Shown here: piece after piece, positions 47,151 through 57,141 of the stretch | Layout: the number at the start of each line of letters is the position of its first letter | Numbering within the stretch: the stretch's first letter is position 1 | Assembly: GCA_037367405.1 (NCBI GenBank) | Contig: JAZKJV010000600.1 | Coordinates: 62,001-126,000 of the forward strand | Direction of reading: 5' to 3' | Length of the DNA stretch: 64,000 nucleotides | Source of the DNA: Ottelia alismoides | Lineage: Eukaryota > Streptophyta > Magnoliopsida > Alismatales > Hydrocharitaceae | Position numbers and translations under genes: made by a program | Notes under the pieces: generated by a model | What the model was told of the DNA's origin: nothing | Database searches by the model: none | What the model saw: only the letters and a program-made list of their open reading frames with translations

Positions 47151-48355
47151 GCTTATCCAATGAGCCATGTGCCCATTAACATTTCAATGAGCACCCATTC
47201 TGGGCCATACAGGTGTATTAGCAATAACTATATTTCTAATTATAGGTTGTCGTGTATTTAAAAAAATCATATATTTCCTATTATACAACGTCCTTAAAAA
47301 TTGGAAGACGATTTTGGAAAGAAACGATTCAAATAAATGATTCCACGCAGATGATTAAGGATCCAAACGTTATAATAGTAATAAATATAATTCGGTCAAG
47401 TAAATGCTTATTGTGAGATTAGTAATATCAAGACAATGATCAATAATTTACATCCAAATAGTTACATTGTACAGAAATTAGTAATATGTATAAAATGGTC
47501 AAGTAAATGTGTGTTGTGAGATCAGTAATAATATAACAAATGGTTAGTAATACCATTGTCTATGCAATGTGCATTGCATTAACAAATAGTTACTTTCTTA
47601 CTTGAGCAATGCCCATGACTTACTGACCATTACTTTGTTATTACTGATCTTATAGTAACTATTACTTGAGAATCGTACACATATTATTGAACATGTGATA
47701 TAAGACATAGATATATACATTACTGAACACAAACAATAATTTACTTGATAACAGTATATATATTACTTGAGTATCATCTCTAAATTACTGAATTCTATTC
47801 AAGGTAATAAAACATATGGAAATTACTGACCATTTGTTATGGTTTTACTGACTTCACAACAAGCACTTACTTGTCCATTGTGTATATATATTACTGAAAT
47901 CTGCACCATGTAATAAAATGAATGTAAATTACTGACCGTTGTTTGTATATTACTGTCTTCACAACAAGCACTTACTTGTCCATTGTGTATATATTACTGA
48001 ATTCTGCATCATGTAATAAAATGAATGTATATTACTGACCGTTGTTTTAGATATTACTGATCTCGCAACAATCATTTACTTGATTATTGTATATATATTA
48101 CTGACTTGAGCATTTGGATCTCGATTTTCTGCAAGAAATCATCGATTCGAATATTTTCTTTCCAAAACGATCTTCCTATTTTTTAGGACGCGATATAATT
48201 GGGATACCACTTATTATTAAATCGCTTTGCATATTAATCTCTTTCCAAAAACAACATCCTTCGAAATAGGTAACCAGTCAATTGGTAATACACGTGTGTG
48301 GCCTACAAATGGTGCTCATCGAAACGCTAATGAGTCATGTGCGCATTGGATAAAA

Positions 48356-48358
<3 letters not shown>
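47151..48358. mobile_element. Long-TIR foldback element, flanked by microsatellites
   Basis: The left end (from CTTATCCAATGAGCCATGTG) and the reversed right end (TTTATCCAATGCGCACATGA) match imperfectly for about 75 bases, including 'caatgagcacc' and 'acgtgtattac'. A further matching block ('ttttggaaagaaa') lies ~150 bases in, so each arm is roughly 250 bp. The middle carries ~105-bp tandem repeats whose left-hand counterparts are inverted. There is no protein. The type is uncertain. It resembles MITE-like elements known to sit in TA repeats (rice Micron), by analogy only. Confidence 0.65.
47852..48115. repeat. ~105-bp tandem repeats in the inner element
   Basis: The word CTTCACAACAAGCACTTACT starts at 47852 and 47957, with a diverged version at 48062 (CTCGCAACAATCATTTACTT). 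The spacing is 105 bases each time. Each copy carries ATTACTGACC-like and TGTATATAT words. Related text in the opposite orientation lies at about 47390-47550. Confidence 0.8.

Positions 48359-48390
<32 letters not shown>
48359..48390. repeat. (AT)16 microsatellite
   Basis: A pure AT alternation lies between the inner element and the right end of the CACTA-like element. Confidence 0.97.
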
Positions 48391-48392
<2 letters not shown>

Positions 48393-48451
48393 ACGGCTAA
48401 TTTAGTGACGGAATTTAAAGAAACCGTCACTGTAACTCAATTTTTTCAGTG

Positions 48452-49030
48452 AACTTTACATGTGCTACCTATAACCCAATCCACCTCTGACAAGCTCCCA
48501 ACATCTTACATGAGGTCAAGGCGTTAACCCGAAGGTCCAAGAGGATCAAGGAATGCAAGTACAATGCCTAGAGGTCGATCTTGTAAGTTCTTGGTCTTGA
48601 TATTTGTGGTTATCAAGATTGAGAACTTTGTTTGGCAAACATAGGTTTTTTGAGCTGAGTGCCATCTTGTCCATCTCCATCATTTGATCCTCGTCATGGT
48701 ACTAGGCATCTTCACGATACCACAGAGGGCTTTCTATGCCTCCTTGTAGGCGAACGATTGATGGCATCCGGATATTTCATAGATTGAAGTGACATTTTGA
48801 TAGGAGTTCTTGATCTCGACATTTGTTTATCAAGACTGAGAACCTCGCTTGGCCAACATAGGTTTCATGAGGCGAGTGCCATCTTGTCCATGAGTCCATC
48901 TCCAATCTAGAACTTTTGACTTGGATGATCAGGTAAAAGGATTCAAGGCGTCATCAAGTAATATCTCAAGGAAAAGCCAACGCAAATATTTCAAGTCATA
49001 ACTTCTTTTTGTGCACCGATCCTTTACAGG
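48452..49030 (+). other. Probable intron or intergenic DNA upstream of the SKU5-like exon
   Basis: It ends in CTTTACAG, a good splice acceptor, directly at the exon. It contains a ~95-bp direct repeat (about 48587-48680 and 48806-48903; shared words TTATCAAGA, AACATAGGTTT and GAGTGCCATCTTGTCCAT). No coding exon of the oxidase was found here. Confidence 0.55.
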
Positions 49031-49236
49031 TCTTCCCAGGAGCCTGGACGGCCATCCTAGTTTTTCTCGACAATGTTGGCGTGTGGAATTTGCGAGCAGA
49101 GAACCTTGATACTTGGTACCTTGGACAGGAGCTTTACATTAATATTGCCAATCCCGAAGATACTCTAAACAAGAACAGACCTCCCGATCCCAGAAAATAC
49201 ACTATTCTGTGGCGAACTCCATATATGCAGAAGTAG
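49031..49236 (+). pseudogene. SKU5-similar (multicopper-oxidase-like) protein, terminal exon, probably frameshifted
   Basis: The translation VFPGAWTAILVFLDNVGVWNL followed by RAENLDTWYLGQELYINIANP matches the C-terminal part of the third cupredoxin domain of SKU5-similar proteins, a plant multicopper-oxidase-like family found at the cell surface. They are related to ascorbate oxidase and to the pollen protein Bp10/NTP303. It begins right after an AG acceptor in phase 0. Near the end the family normally has a ...LFCG... motif. Here the called frame lacks it, but LFCG appears one frame over just after 49195, so a 1-base indel near 49190-49198 is likely. Upstream exons are not within 49 kb. They are either lost or beyond a huge retrotransposon-filled intron. 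Confidence 0.75.
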
Positions 49237-50037
49237 ACATTCAAGCTCAGGAAGCTCTCGTCTTATTTCGACGAGTCATTTTTACCAATGATTTATATGT
49301 CTTATTACAATTGTTTGAAATGTAGAGGAATCGGATAGAACATTCCAGAACTTCTTCTTCGCGTCCAGATTGCCAAGCCCGAGCGAAGTTGCTTCCTTAT
49401 CTGCTGCTGTTTGTTTTGGTGATTTCTATTATCGAGTGTTACAAGATTGCCCAAAGGTGTGCACAGCTCAGCCTTGCTAATATTTACATGCTTGGGCATA
49501 GGGGCGTATATGGCACTTTCCTCATCAGAGATGGCCGCCCCACTGATACACAAATGTAGCAATTATTTATCGAAACATTAGTTTCAGACAAGCTGAACTG
49601 ACTGTTTTCTACAGATTTCTACTTCGTTATGGTAAATACATGTTACAGTCAGACTCTTACGACCTGGTCCTTGAAATATGTTCACTGTTGGGATTTTTTT
49701 TTTGCAGAAGAGAATATTCGTGCTTGTGTTCCATTATCCATCATTTTATCTTAGGGCTCGGATTGCGTAACTCGGAGTTGTTGGGCTCATCATAGGTTTG
49801 CAAGTTATTTGAAAATGTAATGTCACTGGTGTGAAGTTGACAGTTCAGACCTCTGAGATTCAACCCCCCTGGATGTTCCTCCACCTCCTCTTATCTTTGC
49901 TCAATTCTACCTCTCACGTTTAGCACTCTTCCTCTCCACCACACACCGTAAGTTCCTCCCCCCTGTCTGTTTGACCCTAAAAAAATACAAACCTGTGGTT
50001 TGAACACTGCCGTTACATCTACCAGTGGAGGAAACTG
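49237..50037 (+). other. Intergenic region with SAUR promoter
   Basis: No gene is seen. It holds possible 3' flank of the oxidase exon and the region upstream of the SAUR gene. A short minus frame at 49305-49562 has no recognisable domain. Confidence 0.5.
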
Positions 50038-50045
50038 TATAAATA
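50038..50045 (+). promoter_or_regulatory. TATA box of the SAUR gene
   Basis: TATAAATA is a canonical plant TATA box 110 bases before the ATG. It predicts a start near 50070-50080 and a short 5' leader. Confidence 0.75.
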
Positions 50046-50155
50046 GGATGCATCAGCGCCTTCCATTGGGAAGGCAAGGGAGTATCAAGCAAGTGGCAAA
50101 CATCGTGCATCCTTCCAGGTTAGGTTGCCTTTAAGCCTCCCTTTCCTCGTCTATC

Positions 50156-50713
50156 ATGAAACTGAGGCACCTCAGGTCGGGCGCGAAGCTCCTCGGAGCT
50201 TCCAACCATCCTCCCCACCATCTGCCTCGACCGAAGCACTCCTCCTATCACCGTCTATACCACCCGCCACAGCCCATGCAAGATCCCTCCATCACGGATG
50301 TTCTACGGATGAGTAATTCTCCACGATGGCGTTACATTCTGCGTCACCTTCTCGATGTCTTTCTACATGTATTGCCCCATAGGAGGTTGTCATTAGAGGT
50401 AGATGCCCATGTCTCCAAGAGGGTGCCAAAGGGGCATTTAGTGGTGTATGTTGGGAGGGAGGATGAGTGGGGGTCTGAGAGGTTCCTTGTGCCGGTTGTC
50501 TTCGTGAACCACCCCTTGTTTGTGGAGTTGTTGAAGGACGCTGAGGCGAAGAACGGGTTCGGCCACCGTGGAGGCTTAACCATACCTTGTGATGTGCCTG
50601 TCTTCGAGGATGTACGTACTCGCATAGCTGCAAGCCGGAGTGGACGTCGTCGTCCCCTGCAGGCCTTGTGCTGGAGGGAAGCGGATGGGTTAAACGAAAT
50701 CAGCGTTGCTTGA
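50156..50713 (+). CDS. SAUR-family auxin-responsive protein (185 aa)
   Basis: Single-exon gene, as usual for SAURs. The SAUR domain covers about residues 86-157. It has VPKGHLVVYVG at 90-100, ERFLVPVVFVNHPLF at 108-122, LLKDAEAKNGFGH at 125-137 and LTIPCDVPVFEDV at 141-153. The N-terminal extension of ~85 residues, rich in His, Pro and Arg, and the basic C-terminal tail make it longer than the common ~90-120 residue SAURs and like the longer SAUR36 or SAUR71-type members. I infer the general family role: inhibition of PP2C.D phosphatases, and so plasma-membrane proton-pump activation and cell expansion. I chose ATG 50156 because it follows a TATA box by 110 bases and no earlier in-frame ATG is evident. 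The reading frame is intact and GC-rich, and is probably the one functional host gene in the window. Confidence 0.9.
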   Translation: MKLRHLRSGAKLLGASNHPPHHLPRPKHSSYHRLYHPPQPMQDPSITDVLRMSNSPRWRYILRHLLDVFLHVLPHRRLSLEVDAHVSKRVPKGHLVVYVGREDEWGSERFLVPVVFVNHPLFVELLKDAEAKNGFGHRGGLTIPCDVPVFEDVRTRIAASRSGRRRPLQALCWREADGLNEISVA

Positions 50714-51419
50714 CGAAGATGGGAAAGAAAATTTGACAGGAATGTAACTTGATGGGAAGGGAAGCACACTTCCTTTTCATGTTTCTACTCATCAAAGAAC
50801 TTGTTTGTACCCAAAGAAGATACACTCTAACAAAGGCAACATTCCATATTTCTCCATCATGATTATTAGTGCTCGAGGATCAACTAAAGCTCTATCCAAA
50901 ACCTATTAAAAGTATCTGCTTTTAGCCTCTTGGAAGCAGTTTTTTCCCAAATACAACATGTAGAAAATAAATGTGATTTGTACATCTGTGCTCCTGCAAA
51001 ATATCACAATATCACATTTAGCGTAACTTTTTATATATGTACGTTCACCTTTGGTGTTAAAACCAATTGAGGAAACGGTTAGATTCAACGATAAAAAGGT
51101 TTGCAATTTTTTTTGCTATTCATTCATTGTGGATTCAACGAATGTGGTAGTATTTTCCCACTATGCAAGATGATAATACTTTATACAAAATGTGCATTTA
51201 CATGGTAAATCTATATATTGTTTTGTAAATAACATCCCGACGAACTGTATCGATGTGATATATGTGCTACTGATTTGTAAATTTTGCATTGTTCTTTGGA
51301 AAAACTTCATAAGCAGATTTTCTGCGCTCCTTTATAAATTCATACTTCCTAGTAAGTCATTGTGTGTAGCATGTTGTAAATGTAATATTGATCATCACTT
51401 TGTAAATTTTATGCTCATT
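50714..51419. other. 3' flank of SAUR and AT-rich spacer
   Basis: AATAAA at about 50966 could be a distant polyadenylation signal. The rest is AT-rich. From about 51190 copies of 'tttgtaaat' begin to appear, announcing the minisatellite. Confidence 0.5.
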
Positions 51420-52060
51420 TTGTAATATTAGCATGTTATTATGCAAAAATAGATAGTTAATAGTATGCCAATTAGTACAAGTTAATGGATCGATTTGTAG
51501 AATCGGTTCATCGATTTGTAAAATTAGTTATTCGACTTGTCAAATCAGTACATCGATTTGTAAAACATTGAAATGATTTGTAAAACAATGAACTGATATA
51601 TAAAATCATTGAATCAATATGTAATGTCAGTGCATGGATTTGCCAAATGCATCAATATGTAAAATCAGTGAATACATATAAAATTAGTGAATCGATTAAT
51701 CAGTCCAACAATTTATGAAATTAGTGAACTGGTTTGTACAACAGTGGCTCGATATGTAAAATCAATGAATCTATTTGTAAAATTATTGCCAGGACTAACC
51801 AAATCATTGCATCAATTACTAAAATCAGGGAATCAATTTGTAAAACCAGTGCATCAATTTGCAAAATCAATGAATCAATTTATAGAATCAGTGAATCGAG
51901 TTGTGAAATATTAATTGATATGTAAAATCGATGAATAAATTTGTAAAATTGTGAATCGATGTGTGGAATAGTGAATTGATTTGTATGATTTATTGAATCA
52001 AATTGTAAAATCAATTAATTGATACGTAAAATCAACTAATCTATTTGTAAAATAGTGAGT
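51420..52060. repeat. Degenerate ~20-bp minisatellite
   Basis: Roughly thirty imperfect units of the type ATCGATTTGTAAAATCAGTG follow each other with 18-22-bp spacing. Typical sub-words are 'gatttgtaaaa', 'atcagtgaatc' and 'atcaatatgtaaaatc'. Some units are rearranged. Two frames are open for 60-75 codons only because of the periodic composition (repeating S-I-C-K-I-like text). There is no spacer structure, so it is not CRISPR-like. Confidence 0.85.
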
Positions 52061-52448
52061 CAAAAACTTGAAAACATTAATTATAAGTTTTGGAAATATA
52101 GGTCTGATGTACTAGAAATAAAAAAGTTAAGTTCTAGAAAATTTGTGAGTCTATAAATATTAAGACCAAAAAAAGTCAACTCTGATGTACCAAAACATAA
52201 AAAATATGTAAGTTCATTAATGGTGGTGGTGTTGCCATGCTCCTCCTTGCCATCCCACATGCGACCCGTCGGTGCATGCACCCCCTCCTCTCCTCGACTC
52301 CTTCTTTGCTCGTACCCCCTCCCCCTGCACCCCTTCTCCACACTACCTCCTCCACCATCGTCATACTCCATCACCTCGACCTCATGCCATTGTCATACTC
52401 GTCCTCTACCGTCATCGTGTGCCACCACCGACTCTGCACTCCACGTTA
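52061..52448. other. Spacer before the hAT element, no gene seen
   Basis: The first part is AT-rich, then C-rich pyrimidine sequence from 52240 (CTCCT and CACC words). The C-rich text continues after the hAT element at 56601, as expected for an interrupted target. Confidence 0.6.
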
Positions 52449-52456
52449 TCGCCATC

Positions 52457-52785
52457 TAGGGATGAAAACGGATTGGATACGGATCGGATATGCCTATTTC
52501 CATATCCATATTCGCTTCATCTATATCGAATACGAATACGAATACGGATATGATTCGGATACGCATTATGGAAACCATATCCGTAAAAATACGGATACGA
52601 ATCCGAATCGGATATTTATCGAATCCGAATACGGATCGAATAAAGAGCGGATCCGAATACGGATCGAATAAACAGCGGATCCGAATACGGATCGAATAAA
52701 GGGTGAATTTGAAAATGGATCGAATATGGATCCAAAAATCATCGGATTCAATACATATCGAATAAAGATCACATATACATACAGA
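52457..52785. repeat. Left subterminal repeat array of the hAT element
   Basis: There are more than fifteen overlapping words built on CGGATAC, GAATACGGAT and ATCGAATA. One ~32-bp unit (GAATACGGATCGAATAAA, then AGCGGATCC) repeats three times at about 52626-52700. These are probably transposase binding sites. Confidence 0.85.
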
Positions 52786-53466
52786 TTGAATTGTTACCAA
52801 GGTTGATAGTGGTTTAAAAATTGGCAATCGAATATAAATAAATTGCATTATGATAAAAATATATCGTCAGTCAAAATATCCATCTAAATTAGAATGGATA
52901 TGGCATGATATATGATTAAAAAGACATGATGTTCTGCAATAAAAGACGTACCTCTTGTAAAGTATACTTGACATAATCTACTCCATCTTCACAAAATGCT
53001 CTCAAGATCATCTATACATATTAAGAAGATATATTATTGTGTAATCATATAATTGTAATTATTAATATTATGTTAATGTTCCGAACTCACCATTTATCTA
53101 GAATGACTCTCTTTAATCAGCATGCATGGCATTGCAACAATCTTTAATGTAATATCAACAATATATGTGGATGAAATAAATAAAGATATAAAGGAAATAA
53201 AAGTGCATATCAAACATTTAAGTTAACATTTTATCTCTCAAATAAACTAGTAGTCATTAATAGATTTTTCAAATAAAACATGTCCAAAATAAGGTGACAA
53301 GTAGTGAATTTCAGAGATGTTCTCTCTTCAAATGAAACATATCCAGCATGACATGATATCCTCACGAGACACGATCACAATTTCCCTGCATATTTTATGC
53401 CATAATTAATATAGAGTATAAATATATCAAGATATATTAAGAACTTAAATAGTTCACCTGAATTAG

Positions 53467-55684
53467 CTATTCCAAAGATATGTTCTCTCCAATTGGACTG
53501 AACATTCCAGTATCATATACAGTTGATCCATCGAGAACTTGATGTAAATCAAATGTAGAGGTGATATCATCCATGAGTGTGGGTGAAGAACCTACATTAA
53601 TAGTTAAAATAAAATAAATCAACATTTTTATTAAAGTTTCAAGTAACTTAATAACAATTAGATGTTTAACATACCTCCCTTTGCCACCTTCAACCAATCT
53701 TGAGCACAGATAAGTGCTTCCACAGTATCAGGTGCTAACCTACTCCGATAAATATCAACCATTCTTCCTCCACCACTAAATGCAGATTCAGATGCTACAG
53801 TAGATACAGGAATACCCAGAATATCTCTTGCCATCCTAGACAAAATGGGATATGTACCTTGATTCACTCGCCACCACTGAAGAATATCAAAAGTTGTACT
53901 AGATGTATTGGGATCAATCACTCCATCATCAATGTACCGGTCCAATTCTGTCTTTTGTGGCTGATTTTGAGAACTTTGTTTTAGAAATTGAGCAAATTTT
54001 TGTTTCTTCCTTTCTCCTTGATCAAATTCATCATTTCTACCACTTTTTTGCATCATGGGAACAACATGAGGCATATTATCTGACAAAGTCAAAGAAGAAT
54101 ACTCTGCAAACAACCTTTTCAACAGTGAAGAAACTTTCTCAATCTCATGTGAAGCATTCTCGCCATAATTTGTCCAAAATAAAATTCAACATACTTCATC
54201 TTATAGTTTGGATCTAAAAAACATGCGATTGCCAACTTGGTGTTACTTTTTTGCCAATATTTTTTAAATTTCACCTTCATTCTCATAGCCATTCGAGAAA
54301 TGGTTTCTTCAATATCTGCACACCATTCCAAAAGGAGGGTGTAGATTTCACAAAATTCTCTAAAGAAGTAATTTGAAGTAGAATATTTTGTCCCAGAAAG
54401 AAGTTCTGTCATATCATAGAAGATTGTCAAACAATTTGCAATATTTTTAACTTGAGCCCATTCTTCATCTGAAGGACATTTATTGTACTTGGGAACAAAG
54501 ATATGATAAATTCCAAGAGCGTCTTGATGATCTAAAGCAGATTTTAGCATCAAGTATGTGGAGTTCCAACGGGTGGAAACATCAAGTGATAAAGACTTCT
54601 CACAAGAAGAATTTACCTTCTTAACAGCTTCTTCAAATTTTTCTTGATGCTGAGGAGAATTTCTGATGAACTTCATTGTTTCTCTTGTCCTATCAATCAC
54701 ATGTTCAATTTCCTTTAAACCATCCTGCACAACTAGATTGATGATGTGCGCGGCACATCGCACATGAAAAAATTCACCACCCATGACAAGGTTTTTCTGA
54801 AAATTTAACCTCACAATTTTAATAGCAACATCGTTGGCAGAATCATTGTCAACTGTTATCGAAAACAACTTACGAAATAGATTCCATTCAACAACTTTCT
54901 TCGTAAACTGTTCACATAATTTTTCCCCAGTTCCTCTTCCTTCAGCATGCATAAAGTTGATGATTCTTTTCTGTAGCTTAAAATCATCATCTAAAAAATG
55001 AGCTGTAATGCACAAGTACGCTTTGTTCTGACATGATGTCCATTTATCCATTGTAAAGCTTACTCTACAAGGTAGTGACTCAAACAATTGAAGTAGTTTC
55101 TTCTTCTCATCCTCATATACAGACATACAATTTTTTTTCAAAGTAATTCTTGATTTAATTTGAAAGGATGGATTTATTGACATGAGAAAGTATCTAAACC
55201 CGACATGTTCAGCCATAGAAAATGGATATGCATGCAAAATAAACATCTCTGCAAATTTTCTTTGGCTCACCTCGTCATCAAACTTGTACACAGAAATATT
55301 AGAGGTTGATTCTTTTTGCAGAACTTGCAACATTTGCTGACGAATGTCTGTATTTTTTCTTTTAGAACAACGATTATAGTGATTCCATAATCGTGTGGTT
55401 CCTTGAGCTGATTCACATGGATGTGGTTCTTTGCAAAATGCACAAACTGCTCTCAACACCATCACCTCATTGCCATCAACTTTTACAGTGACGAGTTCTT
55501 TTTTGAAATAACCTTTAGTCCATAGTTCGGAAGTTTCCCTTTTTCCCTTTTTACCATTTCTTTTAGCATTGCTATCAATTTCATTACTTTCAGACACTTC
55601 ATTTGTAGATTTAGCAATTGGATGTAACTTCGGATTTTCGGTGTCATTATTGAGATTATCATGTTCAAGTGAATCTTGAGACAT
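53467..55684 (-). pseudogene. hAT transposase, one frameshift, two exons
   Basis: The first frame (54119-55684, 521 codons) has an N-terminal BED-type zinc finger (C81, C84, H102, C106). The hAT catalytic region follows with D213 (TMDKWTS), D279 (TVDNDSAND), C310/H313 and R372-W373. The second frame (53658-54122) holds the C-terminal dimerisation region: WWRVNQGTYPILSRMARDIL, ASESAFSGGGRMVD and YRSRLAPDTVEALICAQDWL. The two join through a 1-base deletion at about 54165-54174. An 83-nt GT-AG intron (53674 to 53592) leads to a last exon ending at 53467 (...FSPIGENISLE). The family excises and reinserts DNA by cut-and-paste in the nucleus. This copy probably cannot, unless complemented. Confidence 0.9.
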
Positions 55685-56009
55685 CTCTCCTAAAAAAATA
55701 TGACATGTAAAATCTACTTATATTAAAAACTCTACTTAGATTAAAAACTCTACTTAATAAATAACATTTTAACCGTTTCTTAACAAATATGTTATGGGTT
55801 GGACACCACCACAGGTTTTTCTCCCTATTTTTGTTTTGCAAAATGATGGAACGATGAGGAGAATCATACATTTATCTCAGAAATGACAGAAAAAAACATC
55901 ACTGTTTTTAGTTATGATCAAGATCAAACGAATATGTAGAAGAGTAGAGAGGAGAACCTGGCAACTTGCGGTCCTGCGAAGGTGACGTGCTCTTGAAGCA
56001 GCAACAGCG

Positions 56010-56190
56010 GAGGCGTCGTGGGGAGGCGCCGAGGCGGGGAGGGTATGAGGTCCGAGGAGGCGTCGCGGGGAGGCGGGGAGGGCCTGAGGTCCGAGGAGGC
56101 GTCGCGGGGAGGCGGGGAGGGGCTGAGGTCCGAGGAGGCGTTGCACCGTCGCGGGGAGGCAGGGAGGGGTGAGGTCCGAGGAGGCGTGGC
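56010..56190. repeat. 39-bp GC-rich tandem repeat in the hAT 5' region
   Basis: The unit starts TGAGGTCCGAGGAGGCG at 56046, 56085, 56124 and 56170, three steps of 39, 39 and 46 bases. It lies upstream of the transposase start and is extremely G-rich on the plus strand. Open frames across it are by-products of composition. Confidence 0.92.
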
Positions 56191-56404
56191 AGCGAGGTTC
56201 CATTGTGGACCTTGTGGTGAGGGAGAGGCAAAAAATCGAGGGTTTTGGAGGGAAGGAGGCAAGGACGCACGGACAGAAACTATCGAATGGGAATAGTGCT
56301 AGGGTTTTTTGTTTGTTGGATCAAAGATAGAGTTGGGAATTTTACACTTAAGGCCCTTAAAGTTTATTATACAACATTAAGTAAAAAAATACTACAAAAA
56401 TGTG

Positions 56405-56600
56405 TATTCGGATATCCGGATCCGTATCCGAATATTTATGCCAAGACCATATCCGTATCTGTATCCGACAAAACTTTAGAACTCATATCCGTACTCGATT
56501 CGTATTCGAATCCATATCCGAATCCGGATATCCGTATTCGATAATTTTTCGAATACGGTAAGCGGATATTCGGATATATCCGGATCCGTTTTCATCCCTA
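56405..56600. repeat. Right subterminal repeat array of the hAT element
   Basis: Dense ATCCGTATCCG, GGATATCCG and TATTCGAATC words mirror the left array in inverted orientation up to the terminal ATCCGTTTTCATCCCTA. Confidence 0.85.
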
Positions 56601-56608
56601 TCGCCATC

Positions 56609-56946
56609 ACACTTTTTAATGTTGCGGAAACCTCATCACCTACGTCGCCATCACCGCCTTTGTTGTGGTAGGAGAAAACCTTAGCAAGGGTTCTCCCAAT
56701 GGAGAGAAGAGATAATGTGGGGGTTGTCACATTCTGTTTTTTGAATATGACAAAATGATCGAATTGGGATTTTCAATATTAAAATAAATTACATAAAAAG
56801 CTATTACTCGGACCCATAAAACTAATTACAAACTGTTGTAATTGTTGTCTTTCCAAGCATGCAGGAAAGGCCCATCTCATGGGAAGTTCTCTATATATAT
56901 ACATATATAGACACACACACATACATATACCTACATAGACAGAAGG
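56609..56946. other. Spacer after the hAT element, ending in TA/CA simple repeats
   Basis: No gene is seen. 56890-56935 is TATATA/ACACAC simple sequence next to the foldback element. Confidence 0.6.
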
Positions 56947-57104
56947 TTGATCATGTGAGAGCCCCGGAGTGTGAGAGTATGAGAGAATTTCCTCTAGGCC
57001 ATTAGACTTTGAGTGCTTGTGATGGGATGTTGTTGCATGTAATTCTAATGGTCCAGAGGCATTTCTCTCATGCTCTCACAATTTGAGTCTCTCAGAGGAT
57101 CAGA
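56947..57104. mobile_element. Small foldback MITE, ~158 bp
   Basis: The left arm (56947-57009) contains GTGAGAGTATGAGAGAATTT and CCTCTAGGCCATTAGA. The right arm (57039-57104), reversed, gives GTGAGAGCATGAGAGAAATG and CCTCTGGACCATTAGA. The arms pair imperfectly over about 63 bases. Simple repeats lie on both sides, with (TA)/(CA) on the left and (CT)/(CA) on the right. No clear TSD is separable from the microsatellite. Confidence 0.75.
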
Positions 57105-57141
57105 TGTCTCTCTCTACACACACACACAGGAAAAAGAAGTA

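Larger units (their letters stand above)
46743..48451. mobile_element. CACTA-like non-autonomous transposon with an insertion inside
   Basis: The left end is CACTACAAAAAAATATTAAC and the right end reversed is CACTGAAAAAATTGAGTTAC. Both continue with the subterminal word (A)GCGACGGTTT or (A)GTGACGGTTT and then 'taaattag(a/c)cgttg'. Further GCGACG and CCGTTGCTA copies lie inside each end, as in CACTA subterminal repeats. No transposase is present. A clear 3-bp TSD is not seen (ATT against AAC), so the ends or the insertion event are uncertain. The inner part (47151-48358) is a different element. Confidence 0.7.
52457..56600 (-). mobile_element. Complete hAT-superfamily DNA transposon (4144 bp)
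   Basis: An 8-bp TSD TCGCCATC is at 52449-52456 and 56601-56608. Inverted ends are TAGGGATGAAAACGGAT and ATCCGTTTTCATCCCTA. Both subterminal regions are packed with CGGATACGAATAC-like words. The interior encodes a BED-finger hAT transposase on the minus strand. The 8-bp duplication, short TIRs and transposase type together fit hAT. The perfect TSD suggests a fairly recent insertion. Confidence 0.96.

Noticed and set aside
51420..52060. CRISPR-like array
   Set aside because: Units are degenerate and contiguous, with no unique spacers, in a plant genome.
55877..56296. Overlapping 90-120-codon frames on both strands
   Set aside because: They are produced by the 39-bp GC-rich repeat and biased composition, with no domain.
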